A DNA stretch of 64,000 bases from Citrobacter koseri ATCC BAA-895 (GCF_000018045.1 NC_009792.1:1240001-1304000), one strand, 5' to 3'; shown: positions 44,792 to 55,052, numbered from the stretch's first letter. Program-made: numbers and translations. The notes: generated by a model from the letters alone, not told the origin.

Positions 44792-47467
44792 TTAAGCAGA
44801 TTTCTTCGCTTTCTTGTCAGCTTTCGGTGCGGCAGCTTCTTTCTTCGCAGCAACTTCACCTTCAGTGAATTCACGGCCGTAGTAGGTATCCAGCAGAATC
44901 TGTTTCAGCTCGGAGATCAGCGGGTAACGCGGGTTAGCGCCGGTGCACTGGTCATCGAATGCATCTTCAGACAGCTTGTCTACATGAGCCAGGAAGTCAG
45001 CTTCCTGCACGCCAGCTTCACGGATAGACTTAGGAATACCCAGCTCCGCTTTCACGCTTTCCAGCCATGCCAGCAGTTTCTCGATCTTAGCGGCAGTACG
45101 GTCGCCCGGTGCGCTCAGACCCAGATGGTCGGCGATTTCTGCATAGCGACGGCGAGCCTGCGGACGGTCATACTGGCTGAACGCAGTCTGCTTGGTCGGG
45201 TTGTCGTTCGCGTTGTAACGGATAACGTTACAAATCAGCAGGGCGTTTGCCAGACCGTGCGGAATGTGGAACTGAGAACCCAGTTTATGCGCCATAGAGT
45301 GGCACACACCCAGGAAGGCGTTCGCAAACGCGATACCGGCGATAGTCGCTGCACTGTGAACGCGTTCACGCGCTACCGGGTTTTTAGACCCTTCGTGGTA
45401 GGACGCTGGCAGGTTTTCTTTCAGCAGTTTCAGTGCCTGCAAAGCCTGACCGTCAGAGAACTCAGATGCCAGTACGGAAACGTAGGCTTCCAGAGCGTGA
45501 GTGACCGCATCCAGACCACCGAACGCACACAGAGACTTCGGCATGTCCATAACCAGGTTCGCATCGACAATCGCCATATCCGGCGTCAGCGCATAGTCTG
45601 CCAGCGGATATTTCTGACCGGTCGCATCGTCGGTCACAACAGCAAACGGCGTTACTTCAGAACCGGTACCGGAAGTGGTAGTGATTGCGACCATTTTCGC
45701 TTTCACGCCCATTTTCGGGAACTTGTAGATACGTTTACGGATGTCCATAAAGCGCAGCGCCAGTTCTTCGAAGTGGGTTTCAGGATGTTCGTACATGACC
45801 CACATGATTTTCGCCGCATCCATCGGGGAGCCGCCGCCCAGCGCGATGATCACGTCTGGTTTGAAGGAGTTCGCCAGCTCTGCGCCTTTACGAACGATAG
45901 TCAGCGTCGGGTCAGCTTCAACTTCAAAGAAGACTTCAGTTTCAACGCCAGCCGCTTTCAGCACGGAGGTGATCTGGTCAGCATAGCCATTGTTGAACAG
46001 GAAACGGTCGGTCACGATGAGCGCACGTTTGTGGCCATCAGTAATCACTTCATCCAGCGCGATTGGCAGAGAGCCACGGCGGAAGTAGATAGATTTCGGA
46101 AGTTTGTGCCACAACATGTTTTCAGCTCGCTTAGCAACGGTTTTCTTGTTGATCAGGTGTTTCGGACCAACGTTTTCAGAGATGGAGTTACCACCCCAGG
46201 AACCACAACCCAGAGTCAGGGAAGGTGCGAGTTTGAAGTTATACAGGTCGCCGATACCACCCTGAGAAGCCGGGGTGTTAATCAGGATACGCGCGGTTTT
46301 CATCATCTGACCGAAGTAAGCAACGCGTTCTGGCTGGTTGTCCTGGTCGGTGTACAGACAGGAGGTATGACCGATACCGCCCATTGCAACCAGTTTTTCT
46401 GCTTTATCAACAGCGTCTTCGAAGTCTTTAGCGCGATACATTGCCAGCGTCGGAGACAGCTTTTCGTGAGCGAACGGTTCGCTGTCATCAACAGCCGTTA
46501 CTTCGCCGATCAGAATCTTAGTGGTTTCTGGTACGGTGAAGCCTGCCAGTTCAGCAATTTCATATGCCGGTTGACCAACGATAGCCGCGTTCAGCGCGCC
46601 ATTTTTCAGGATAACGTCCTGAACGGCTTTCAGCTCTTTGCCTTGCAGCAGGTAGCCGCCGTGGCTGGCGAAACGTTCGCGAACTGCGTCATAAACGGAG
46701 TCAACAACAACAACGGACTGTTCAGATGCACAGATTACGCCGTTATCGAAAGTTTTGGACATCAGTACGGAAGCCACCGCACGTTTGATATCTGCTGTTT
46801 CGTCGATAACAACCGGCGTGTTACCTGCACCAACGCCGATAGCCGGTTTACCAGAGCTGTATGCAGCTTTAACCATGCCCGGACCGCCTGTCGCCAGGAT
46901 CAGGTTGATATCAGGGTGGTGCATCAGCGCGTTAGACAGTTCAACGGAAGGTTGATCGATCCAGCCAATCAGGTCTTTCGGCGCGCCCGCAGCGATAGCC
47001 GCCTGCAAAACGATGTCAGCCGCTTTGTTCGTTGCATCTTTGGCACGCGGATGAGGAGAGAAGATGATTGCGTTACGCGTCTTCAGGCTAATCAGAGACT
47101 TAAAGATCGCAGTAGACGTCGGGTTAGTGGTCGGTACGATACCGCAGATGATACCAATCGGTTCAGCAATGGTGATAGTCCCGAAGGTGTCGTCTTCAGA
47201 CAGCACACCACAGGTTTTTTCATCTTTATAGGCGTTATAGATGTATTCGGAGGCGAAGTGGTTTTTAATCACTTTATCTTCGATGATACCCATGCCGGAT
47301 TCGGCAACGGCCATCTTAGCGAGGGGAATTCGAGCATCTGCGGCAGCCAGAGCGGCGGCGCGGAAGATTTTGTCAACCTGTTCTTGAGTGAAACTGGCAT
47401 ATTCACGCTGGGCTTTTTTCACACGCTCTACGAGTGCGTTAAGTTCAGCGACATTAGTAACAGCCAT
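44792..47467 (-). CDS. adhE: Bifunctional acetaldehyde/alcohol dehydrogenase AdhE
   Basis: Fermentative enzyme converting acetyl-CoA to acetaldehyde and then ethanol, regenerating two NAD+. It has 891 residues and forms filaments (spirosomes). The N-terminal aldehyde dehydrogenase has its catalytic Cys in FDNGVICASEQSVVV. The C-terminal iron-dependent alcohol dehydrogenase has GGGSPMDAAKIMWVMYEHP and ANAFLGVCHSMAHKLGSQFHI. The Ala/Lys-rich tail ends PKADKKAKKSA. The opposite strand is open for 946 codons, a codon-bias shadow. Confidence 0.98.
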   Translation of the reverse strand: MAVTNVAELNALVERVKKAQREYASFTQEQVDKIFRAAALAAADARIPLAKMAVAESGMGIIEDKVIKNHFASEYIYNAYKDEKTCGVLSEDDTFGTITIAEPIGIICGIVPTTNPTSTAIFKSLISLKTRNAIIFSPHPRAKDATNKAADIVLQAAIAAGAPKDLIGWIDQPSVELSNALMHHPDINLILATGGPGMVKAAYSSGKPAIGVGAGNTPVVIDETADIKRAVASVLMSKTFDNGVICASEQSVVVVDSVYDAVRERFASHGGYLLQGKELKAVQDVILKNGALNAAIVGQPAYEIAELAGFTVPETTKILIGEVTAVDDSEPFAHEKLSPTLAMYRAKDFEDAVDKAEKLVAMGGIGHTSCLYTDQDNQPERVAYFGQMMKTARILINTPASQGGIGDLYNFKLAPSLTLGCGSWGGNSISENVGPKHLINKKTVAKRAENMLWHKLPKSIYFRRGSLPIALDEVITDGHKRALIVTDRFLFNNGYADQITSVLKAAGVETEVFFEVEADPTLTIVRKGAELANSFKPDVIIALGGGSPMDAAKIMWVMYEHPETHFEELALRFMDIRKRIYKFPKMGVKAKMVAITTTSGTGSEVTPFAVVTDDATGQKYPLADYALTPDMAIVDANLVMDMPKSLCAFGGLDAVTHALEAYVSVLASEFSDGQALQALKLLKENLPASYHEGSKNPVARERVHSAATIAGIAFANAFLGVCHSMAHKLGSQFHIPHGLANALLICNVIRYNANDNPTKQTAFSQYDRPQARRRYAEIADHLGLSAPGDRTAAKIEKLLAWLESVKAELGIPKSIREAGVQEADFLAHVDKLSEDAFDDQCTGANPRYPLISELKQILLDTYYGREFTEGEVAAKKEAAAPKADKKAKKSA

Positions 47468-47691
47468 AATGCTCTCCTGATAATGTTAAACTTTTTTAGT
47501 AAATCATCTGCTCGATACGAGAGTATAGACAGATTGACGAAAGTTTGTATAACAGTCTGAAAATCAAACGGTTACTTAACGTCCATTTCGCTCTGATTTA
47601 CTAAAAGAGCTTAAGCGATAGCGTTATCTAACTCTAACGCGTTACCTCCAGGTGGCGTAAGCAAGGTTACTCACTTCTGAGTAGTAATTGC

Positions 47692-47705
47692 GTGATCCAG
47701 ATCAA
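47692..47705. promoter_or_regulatory. FNR-like palindrome upstream of adhE
   Basis: GTGAT-CCAG-ATCAA differs from the FNR consensus TTGAT-N4-ATCAA at one base. It is about 225 bases upstream of adhE and 240 before ychE, in a 477-base divergent gap that otherwise shows no gene. The same core could be a weak CRP site. Confidence 0.45.
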
Positions 47706-47944
47706 ATTTAAGCAAAGCTGACACCTTTCAGCAGCCCATTTGAGCCATTTCCGCCAAGTGTTAATAAATAGTGGTGATGAATAGAGGTGAAGTTAGCATA
47801 ATCTACACATATTTATAACACCGAGAAATAGTCGTAATTTCAAGCAGTCAGGAGGTGAAATATGCTGACAAAAGGCGTATCTTCAGCGCGTTTTTCACCA
47901 TTTTTATCGACATCATTTATCCGGCTAACGTTTCGGAGCTAACC

Positions 47945-48592
47945 GTGACCCAAACGCTTTTTGATTTTCCTGTTTATTCCAAGTTTTTCATAGGGTTATT
48001 TGCGCTGGTAAACCCGGTGGGGATTATCCCCGTCTTTATTAGTATGACCAGCTACCAGACGGCTGCGGCGCGCAACAAAACAAATCTCACGGCAAACCTG
48101 TCGGTAGCCATCATTTTGTGGATTTCGCTCTTTCTCGGAGATGGCATTTTGCAACTCTTCGGCATTTCGATCGATTCGTTCAGAATTGCCGGTGGGATTC
48201 TGGTGGTGACGATCGCGATGTCGATGATCAGCGGGAAGCTGGGTGAAGATAAGCAAAACAAACAGGAAAAATCAGAGACCGCCATTCGCGAAAGTATTGG
48301 CGTGGTTCCGCTGGCCTTACCATTAATGGCAGGGCCGGGGGCCATTAGTTCGACGATTGTGTGGGGAACGCGTTACCACACCATTATGCATTTAATCGGC
48401 TTCTCTGTGGCTATCGCTCTGTTTGCGTTCTGTTGTTGGGGAGTGTTCCGCATGGCGCCCTGGCTGGTGCGGTTATTGGGGCAAACGGGCATCAACGTCA
48501 TTACGCGTATTATGGGCTTGTTGCTGATGGCATTGGGCATTGAATTCATTGTTACGGGGATTAAAGCGATTTTCCCCGGTTTACTGAATTAA
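47945..48592 (+). CDS. ychE: MarC-family inner-membrane protein YchE
   Basis: A 215-residue protein with six TM segments of the MarC family, whose transport function is unproven. I chose GTG 47945, after GGAG, because it matches the family length and N-terminus (TQTLFDFPVY). The frame is open 30 codons further upstream. A terminator follows. Confidence 0.93.
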   Translation: MTQTLFDFPVYSKFFIGLFALVNPVGIIPVFISMTSYQTAAARNKTNLTANLSVAIILWISLFLGDGILQLFGISIDSFRIAGGILVVTIAMSMISGKLGEDKQNKQEKSETAIRESIGVVPLALPLMAGPGAISSTIVWGTRYHTIMHLIGFSVAIALFAFCCWGVFRMAPWLVRLLGQTGINVITRIMGLLLMALGIEFIVTGIKAIFPGLLN

Positions 48593-48607
48593 CGATCCTG
48601 ACCGATA

Positions 48608-48638
48608 AAACGGAGCCGCTTCAGGCTCCGTTTCTTTT
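48608..48638 (+). terminator. ychE terminator
   Basis: Perfect 10-bp stem AAACGGAGCC/GGCTCCGTTT with loop GCTTCA, then T-rich sequence. Confidence 0.9.
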
Positions 48639-49363
48639 CCATTATCAGTAAATCTTCTCACTAAAGTTGAAATTCAGCGTTGAAATAATAAAAGATACTG
48701 ATAATGTTTATGCCTCTTTGTTATTGATTCTATTATAAATTATTCTAATAACACTCACGCCTGCCGTTATGTCGCCTGTTATTTTCTTAACATCATACTC
48801 TGGGGCTTGATGAAGGATTATCGAAATGTTATTAGTTATTTCAACGCTCTCTCAGATGAATGTGCTAAATAATAACCAATTGTTAAATTTATGTGCATTT
48901 TTGCCTGACGGCAGCAACAGAACGAGGTCAGACTGTGGGTGAGTAGTTAACGTATTGACCGGGCAAATAATTTTTCTTAAACGTCTCTTTTGGAGATGTC
49001 TTTCTGGTCAAAAATTTTTCCGTAAAAGAGAATTAGTTAACAAATCTGTAAAATGTATTGGCGGTTAAGAAACGCATTTGGTACTTTCCGGCCAGATATT
49101 TTGCAGAAGATTTTGCGGTGATGAGAATTATTTTCAATAAGCTTCTTGCACCAGACAGAATAAATGTCCGTCTCTGACAGGGGAGGCGGATACGGAATCG
49201 ACGTAAGGCGATCGTACGAATCGTCAGAATAAATAAAGTCGGTGATAGCAAAGCAGTAAACGACCTGGCAGCAGCAAAATCTCCAGTGCTGTACAGGACC
49301 CTAACGGGATTAAACAGGCTGGTTAAGAAAACCAGTAATTATAATGAGTGGAGTACAAACACA
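48639..49363 (+). promoter_or_regulatory. Long regulatory region/leader of oppA
   Basis: About 725 bases, AT-rich, without a supportable gene. The end next to oppA is C/A-rich (AGTACAAACACAATG), the kind of target bound by the sRNA GcvB, which is known to repress oppA in Salmonella and E. coli. I could not place the promoter with certainty. Fits a long leader under Lrp and GcvB control. Confidence 0.55.
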
Positions 49364-50995
49364 ATGTCCAACATCACAAAAAAAAGTTTGCTGGCGGCGG
49401 GGATTTTAACTGCGCTAATCGGCGGGAATGTCGCAATGGCCGCAGATGTCCCGGCGGGTGTTCAGCTGTCTGACAAGCAGACGCTGGTTCGCAATAATGG
49501 TTCTGAAGTTCAGTCTCTCGACCCACATAAAATTGAGGGTGTCCCGGAGTCAAACGTCAGCCGCGACCTGTTTGAAGGTTTACTGATCAGCGACGTTGAA
49601 GGCCACCCGTCACCGGGCGTCGCTGAAAAGTGGGAAAATAAAGATTTTAAAGTCTGGACATTCCATCTGCGTAAAAACGCAAAATGGTCAGACGGCACGC
49701 CTGTTACCGCGCACGATTTTGTATATAGCTGGCAGCGCCTGGCGAATCCGAATACCGCATCACCGTATGCCAGCTATTTGCAATACGGGCACATCGCGAA
49801 TATCGATGACATTATTGCGGGCAAAAAACCGGCGACCGATCTCGGCGTAAAAGCCATCGACGATAATACGTTCGAAGTGACGCTGAGCGAACCGGTGCCT
49901 TATTTCTACAAACTGTTGGTTCACCCGTCCGTTTCTCCGGTTCCTAAAGCGGCTGTGGAAAAATTTGGCGAGAAATGGACCCAACCTGCGAATATCGTGA
50001 CCAACGGCGCGTATAAACTCAAAAACTGGGTCGTCAACGAGCGGATTGTTCTGGAACGTAATACCCAGTACTGGGATAACGATAAAACGGTTATCAACCA
50101 GGTGACTTATCTGCCAATCTCTTCTGAAGTAACTGATGTGAACCGCTACCGCAGCGGTGAAATCGACATGACCTATAACAACATGCCGATTGAGTTATTC
50201 CAGAAGCTGAAAAAAGAGATCCCAAATGAAGTGCGCGTTGACCCGTATCTGTGCACTTACTATTACGAAATTAATAACCAGAAAGCGCCGTTTAACGACG
50301 TGCGCGTTCGCACCGCGCTGAAACTGGCGATGGATCGCGACATTATCGTTAATAAAGTGAAGAACCAGGGCGATTTGCCAGCCTACAGCTACACCCCTCC
50401 GTATACCGATGGCGCGAAACTGGTCGAGCCTGAGTGGTTCACATGGTCACAGGAAAAACGTAACGAAGAAGCGAAAAAACTGCTGGCGGAAGCCGGTTAT
50501 ACCGCTGATAAGCCGTTAACGTTTGACCTGCTGTACAACACCTCCGATCTGCATAAAAAACTGGCGATCGCGGTCGCATCAATCTGGAAGAAAAACCTGG
50601 GCGCCAACGTGAAGCTGGAAAACCAGGAGTGGAAAACCTTCCTTGATACCCGTCATCAGGGGACGTTTGATGTCGCGCGTGCGGGCTGGTGCGCAGACTA
50701 CAATGAACCGACGTCCTTCCTGAACACCATGCTGTCCGACAGCTCAAACAACACCGCTCACTATAAGAGCCCGGAGTTTGACAAGCTGATTGCCGACACG
50801 CTGAAAGTGACCGACGAAGCGCAACGCACCGAGTTGTATGCCAAAGCGGAACAGCAGCTTGATAAAGATTCTGCGATTGTGCCGCTCTATTACTATGTGA
50901 ACGCGCGTCTGGTGAAACCGTGGGTAGGCGGCTATACCGGTAAAGACCCGATGGATAATATCTACGTTAAGAACTTGTATATTATCAAGCATTAA
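49364..50995 (+). CDS. oppA: Periplasmic oligopeptide-binding protein OppA
   Basis: Binds peptides of two to five residues and hands them to OppBCDF. It has 543 residues. Signal peptide ends near AMA/ADVPAG (residue 26). The family 5 solute-binding signature is in GVAEKWENKDFKVWTFHLRK. The start ATG 49364 lies in a C/A-rich stretch; 26 upstream codons are open but not part of the protein. Confidence 0.97.
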   Translation: MSNITKKSLLAAGILTALIGGNVAMAADVPAGVQLSDKQTLVRNNGSEVQSLDPHKIEGVPESNVSRDLFEGLLISDVEGHPSPGVAEKWENKDFKVWTFHLRKNAKWSDGTPVTAHDFVYSWQRLANPNTASPYASYLQYGHIANIDDIIAGKKPATDLGVKAIDDNTFEVTLSEPVPYFYKLLVHPSVSPVPKAAVEKFGEKWTQPANIVTNGAYKLKNWVVNERIVLERNTQYWDNDKTVINQVTYLPISSEVTDVNRYRSGEIDMTYNNMPIELFQKLKKEIPNEVRVDPYLCTYYYEINNQKAPFNDVRVRTALKLAMDRDIIVNKVKNQGDLPAYSYTPPYTDGAKLVEPEWFTWSQEKRNEEAKKLLAEAGYTADKPLTFDLLYNTSDLHKKLAIAVASIWKKNLGANVKLENQEWKTFLDTRHQGTFDVARAGWCADYNEPTSFLNTMLSDSSNNTAHYKSPEFDKLIADTLKVTDEAQRTELYAKAEQQLDKDSAIVPLYYYVNARLVKPWVGGYTGKDPMDNIYVKNLYIIKH

Positions 50996-51004
50996 TGGCA
51001 AAGC

Positions 51005-51029
51005 GTGGGGCAAACGTGTTTTGCCCCAC
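51005..51029 (+). terminator. Intercistronic hairpin between oppA and oppB
   Basis: Perfect stem GTGGGGCAAA/TTTGCCCCAC right after the oppA stop, with no long T run. It is likelier to stabilise oppA mRNA or attenuate transcription than to end it fully, matching the excess of OppA over the membrane subunits. Confidence 0.7.
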
Positions 51030-51118
51030 AGTGTCTTATTTTCATCGCACTATAAACATCTCTCTTTCAGTGCGTCTGAATGACGAGATGTAAAGGCACA
51101 CGCCAGAAGGTACGGGCA

Positions 51119-52039
51119 ATGTTAAAATTTATTTTACGTCGCTGTCTGGAAGCGATTCCGACGCTTTTTATACTTATTACGATTTCGTTCTTTATGATGC
51201 GTCTCGCACCGGGAAGTCCTTTCACCGGAGAGCGCGCATTACCGCCGGAAGTGCTGGCGAATATTGAAGCGAAATACCATCTTAATGATCCCATCATGAC
51301 GCAGTACTTCAGCTATCTGAAACAACTGGCGCATGGCGATTTTGGGCCTTCGTTTAAATATAAGGACTATACGGTCAACGATCTGGTGGCGTCGAGTTTC
51401 CCGGTTTCGGCGAAGCTGGGCGCAGCCGCCTTTTTCCTTGCCGTTATTATTGGCGTGAGCGCGGGCGTGATTGCGGCGCTGAAACAAAATACGCGCTGGG
51501 ATTATACGGTGATGGGGGTGGCAATGACCGGGGTCGTGATTCCCAGTTTCGTGGTCGCCCCCTTATTAGTCATGATATTTGCCATCACCTTAAAATGGCT
51601 GCCCGGCGGCGGCTGGAATGGCGGGGCGCTGAAATTTATGATTCTGCCGATGGTCGCGCTGTCGCTCGCCTATATCGCCAGTATCGCCCGTATTACCCGT
51701 GGCTCCATGATTGAAGTGTTGCACTCCAACTTTATCCGTACCGCGCGCGCAAAAGGTTTGCCGATGCGCCGGATTATCTTCCGTCATGCCTTAAAACCGG
51801 CGTTGTTACCCGTACTGTCTTATATGGGCCCGGCCTTTGTCGGTATCATTACGGGTTCAATGGTTATTGAGACGATTTATGGTTTGCCGGGTATCGGGCA
51901 ACTTTTCGTGAACGGGGCGCTGAACCGCGACTATTCGCTGGTGCTGAGTCTGACCATTCTCGTCGGTACGCTCACCATTCTGTTTAATGCGATTGTCGAT
52001 GTGCTGTACGCCGTTATCGACCCGAAAATTCGTTACTGA
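51119..52039 (+). CDS. oppB: Oligopeptide ABC permease OppB
   Basis: Inner-membrane permease, 306 residues, six TM segments, with the conserved LRRCLEAIPTLFILITISFF N-terminus and the EAA-like loop FIRTARAKGLPMRRIIFRH. The start ATG 51119 follows a weak site; the 13-codon extension is not homologous. Confidence 0.96.
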   Translation: MLKFILRRCLEAIPTLFILITISFFMMRLAPGSPFTGERALPPEVLANIEAKYHLNDPIMTQYFSYLKQLAHGDFGPSFKYKDYTVNDLVASSFPVSAKLGAAAFFLAVIIGVSAGVIAALKQNTRWDYTVMGVAMTGVVIPSFVVAPLLVMIFAITLKWLPGGGWNGGALKFMILPMVALSLAYIASIARITRGSMIEVLHSNFIRTARAKGLPMRRIIFRHALKPALLPVLSYMGPAFVGIITGSMVIETIYGLPGIGQLFVNGALNRDYSLVLSLTILVGTLTILFNAIVDVLYAVIDPKIRY

Positions 52040-52053
52040 TACTGGAGCTCGCT

Positions 52054-52962
52054 ATGATGTTAAGTAAGAAAAACAGCGAGACGCTGGAGAATTTCAGTGA
52101 GAAGCTGGAGGTTGAAGGGCGCAGCCTGTGGCAGGATGCTCGCCGTCGTTTTATGCATAACCGCGCGGCGGTGGCCAGCCTTGTCGTTCTGGTCATTATC
52201 GCGCTGTTTGTCACACTGGCGCCGATGCTGTCGCAGTTCACCTATTTCGATACCGACTGGGGCATGATGTCCAGCGCGCCGGATATGGAGTCGGGCCACT
52301 ATTTTGGTACGGACTCCTCCGGTCGCGATCTGCTGGTTCGCGTGGCGATAGGCGGGCGAATCTCGCTGATGGTCGGCATTGCTGCCGCGCTGGTGGCGGT
52401 GGTTGTCGGTACGCTGTACGGGTCGCTGTCCGGCTATCTTGGCGGCAAAATTGACTCCGTAATGATGCGTCTGCTGGAAATCCTCAACTCCTTTCCGTTT
52501 ATGTTCTTCGTCATTTTGCTGGTGACCTTCTTCGGCCAAAACATCCTGCTGATTTTTGTGGCGATCGGGATGGTCTCCTGGCTGGATATGGCGCGTATCG
52601 TTCGCGGGCAGACGTTAAGCCTGAAGCGCAAAGAGTTTATCGAAGCGGCGCAGGTTGGCGGGGTCTCAACGGTCAGCATTGTTGTGCGTCATATTGTGCC
52701 GAACGTGCTGGGCGTGGTGGTGGTTTATGCATCGCTGCTGGTACCGAGCATGATCCTGTTTGAATCCTTCCTCAGCTTTCTGGGTTTAGGTACGCAGGAG
52801 CCGCTGAGCAGTTGGGGCGCATTGTTGAGCGATGGTGCGAACTCTATGGAGGTCTCTCCCTGGTTGCTGCTGTTCCCGGCGTGTTTTCTCGTTGTGACCT
52901 TATTCTGTTTTAACTTTATCGGCGATGGCCTGCGTGACGCCCTCGACCCGAAAGATCGTTAA
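52054..52962 (+). CDS. oppC: Oligopeptide ABC permease OppC
   Basis: Partner permease of OppB, 302 residues, with a cytoplasmic N-terminus, six TM segments and the coupling loop KEFIEAAQVGGVSTVSIVVRH. It starts ATGATG after GGAGCTCGCT; 14 bases from oppB. Confidence 0.96.
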   Translation: MMLSKKNSETLENFSEKLEVEGRSLWQDARRRFMHNRAAVASLVVLVIIALFVTLAPMLSQFTYFDTDWGMMSSAPDMESGHYFGTDSSGRDLLVRVAIGGRISLMVGIAAALVAVVVGTLYGSLSGYLGGKIDSVMMRLLEILNSFPFMFFVILLVTFFGQNILLIFVAIGMVSWLDMARIVRGQTLSLKRKEFIEAAQVGGVSTVSIVVRHIVPNVLGVVVVYASLLVPSMILFESFLSFLGLGTQEPLSSWGALLSDGANSMEVSPWLLLFPACFLVVTLFCFNFIGDGLRDALDPKDR

Positions 52963-52973
52963 GGAGTGCAGCC

Positions 52974-53987
52974 ATGAGCGTAATTGAAACCTCAACCGCG
53001 CCACTCGCGCAACAACGGGCTAACGCACTGCTGGACGTGAAAGATCTTCGCGTGACGTTTAGTACACCCGACGGCGATGTGACGGCCGTAAACGACCTGA
53101 ACTTTACGCTGCGTGCCGGGGAGACCTTAGGCATTGTCGGCGAGTCAGGTTCAGGCAAATCGCAAACGGCGTTTGCGTTGATGGGGCTGCTGGCGGCGAA
53201 TGGCCGCATTGGTGGTTCTGCGACGTTTAACGGCCGCGAAATTCTCAACCTGCCGGAGCGTGAACTCAACAGGCTACGCGCTGAACAAATCTCAATGATT
53301 TTTCAGGACCCAATGACCTCTCTTAACCCGTATATGCGGGTTGGCGAGCAGTTAATGGAAGTGCTGATGCTGCATAAAGGCATGAGCAAGGCCGAAGCGT
53401 TTGAAGAGTCTGTCAGAATGCTGGACGCGGTGAAAATGCCGGAAGCGCGGAAACGGATGAAGATGTATCCGCATGAGTTTTCCGGCGGGATGCGCCAGCG
53501 TGTGATGATTGCGATGGCGCTGCTGTGTCGGCCGAAATTACTGATTGCGGATGAACCGACAACCGCGCTGGACGTGACCGTTCAGGCGCAGATCATGACG
53601 CTGCTTAATGAACTGAAACGCGAATTTAACACGGCGATTATCATGATTACGCACGACCTTGGCGTCGTGGCCGGTATTTGCGATAAGGTGCTGGTGATGT
53701 ACGCCGGGCGTACGATGGAATACGGCAAGGCGCGCGACGTCTTTTACCAGCCTGTTCATCCGTATTCTATCGGTTTGCTTAATGCGGTTCCGCGTCTGGA
53801 TGCCGAAGGGGAAACGATGCTGACCATTCCGGGCAACCCGCCGAACTTGCTGCGCTTGCCTAAAGGGTGTCCATTCCAGCCGCGTTGCCCGTATGCGATG
53901 GAGATTTGCAGTTCAACTCCACCCCTGGAGGAGTTCAGTCCGGGGCGTTTGCGCGCCTGCTTTAAACCGGTGGAGGAGCTGGTATGA
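52974..53987 (+). CDS. oppD: Oligopeptide ABC ATPase OppD
   Basis: One of two ATPases of the importer, 337 residues. Walker A GESGSGKSQTA, signature FSGGMRQRVMIAMAL and Walker B LLIADEPTTALD. The C-terminal cysteine motif GCPFQPRCPYAMEIC is the [4Fe-4S]-type extension found in OppD/DppD. The stop overlaps the oppF start by four bases. Confidence 0.97.
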   Translation: MSVIETSTAPLAQQRANALLDVKDLRVTFSTPDGDVTAVNDLNFTLRAGETLGIVGESGSGKSQTAFALMGLLAANGRIGGSATFNGREILNLPERELNRLRAEQISMIFQDPMTSLNPYMRVGEQLMEVLMLHKGMSKAEAFEESVRMLDAVKMPEARKRMKMYPHEFSGGMRQRVMIAMALLCRPKLLIADEPTTALDVTVQAQIMTLLNELKREFNTAIIMITHDLGVVAGICDKVLVMYAGRTMEYGKARDVFYQPVHPYSIGLLNAVPRLDAEGETMLTIPGNPPNLLRLPKGCPFQPRCPYAMEICSSTPPLEEFSPGRLRACFKPVEELV

Positions 53988-54988
53988 ATGCTGTGACCCA
54001 GGAGAGAAAAGTGCTCCTCGAAATTGCCGATCTCAAAGTGCATTTCGATATTAAAGATGGCAAACAGTGGTTCTGGCAGCCGGCGAAAACCCTGAAAGCG
54101 GTCGATGGCGTTACGCTGCGATTGTATGAAGGTGAAACGCTGGGGGTGGTTGGGGAATCCGGCTGCGGTAAATCGACCTTTGCGCGGGCGATTATTGGTC
54201 TGGTGAAAGCGACTGATGGCCGCGTGGCGTGGTTAGGGAAAGATCTGCTGGGGATGAAACCTGATGAATGGCGGGACGTACGCAGCGATATTCAGATGAT
54301 TTTCCAGGACCCGCTGGCGTCATTGAACCCACGCATGACCATTGGAGAAATCATCGCTGAACCATTACGCACCTATCATCCAAAATTGCCGCGCCAGGAA
54401 GTGCGCGATCGGGTGAAAGCGATGATGATGAAGGTGGGGCTGCTGCCGAATCTGATTAACCGTTACCCGCATGAGTTTTCCGGCGGTCAGTGCCAGCGTA
54501 TTGGTATCGCGCGTGCTCTGATCCTGGAGCCGAAGCTGATTATTTGCGATGAGCCGGTTTCGGCGCTGGACGTGTCGATTCAGGCGCAGGTGGTGAATCT
54601 GCTGCAACAGCTACAGCGTGAAATGGGGTTATCGCTGATCTTCATCGCTCACGATCTGGCGGTGGTGAAGCATATTTCCGATCGTGTGCTGGTGATGTAC
54701 CTGGGTCATGCGGTGGAATTGGGAACCTACGATGAGGTGTATCACAATCCGCTGCACCCTTATACCAAAGCGCTGATGTCCGCCGTGCCGATTCCCGACC
54801 CCGATCTGGAAAAGAACAAGACGATTCAGTTGCTGGAAGGGGAATTACCGTCACCCATCAATCCGCCGTCGGGGTGTGTTTTCCGCACGCGTTGCCCGAT
54901 TGCCGGGCCGGAGTGTGCGAAAACCCGACCGGTGCTGGAGGGCAGTTTCAGGCATGCGGTTTCCTGCCTGAAGGTGGACCCGCTATAA
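53984..54988 (+). CDS. oppF: Oligopeptide ABC ATPase OppF
   Basis: Second ATPase, 334 residues. Walker A GESGCGKSTFARA, signature FSGGQCQRIGIARAL, Walker B LIICDEPVSALD, and a C-terminal Cys motif CVFRTRCPIAGPEC. Last gene of oppABCDF, with a strong terminator right behind it. Confidence 0.97.
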   Translation: MNAVTQERKVLLEIADLKVHFDIKDGKQWFWQPAKTLKAVDGVTLRLYEGETLGVVGESGCGKSTFARAIIGLVKATDGRVAWLGKDLLGMKPDEWRDVRSDIQMIFQDPLASLNPRMTIGEIIAEPLRTYHPKLPRQEVRDRVKAMMMKVGLLPNLINRYPHEFSGGQCQRIGIARALILEPKLIICDEPVSALDVSIQAQVVNLLQQLQREMGLSLIFIAHDLAVVKHISDRVLVMYLGHAVELGTYDEVYHNPLHPYTKALMSAVPIPDPDLEKNKTIQLLEGELPSPINPPSGCVFRTRCPIAGPECAKTRPVLEGSFRHAVSCLKVDPL

Positions 54989-54992
54989 ATTT

Positions 54993-55023
54993 AAGGGCTG
55001 ACATGATGTCAGCCCTTTTTTTT
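54993..55023 (+). terminator. opp operon terminator
   Basis: An 11-bp perfect stem AAGGGCTGACA/TGTCAGCCCTT with loop TGA and eight T. Confidence 0.96.
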
Positions 55024-55052
55024 GGCATCAGCCTGATTGCTCGACGTCTTTC

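Noticed and set aside
44720..47560. 946-codon open frame antisense to adhE
   Set aside because: It mirrors adhE codon for codon. The predicted protein has no recognisable domain and is rich in Arg, Gln, His and Phe, as expected for the complement of a highly expressed gene with strong codon bias.
48950..49255. Possible sRNA or small ORF in the oppA leader (72-codon minus-strand frame at 49033-49251)
   Set aside because: No promoter, terminator or ribosome-binding site that I could defend.
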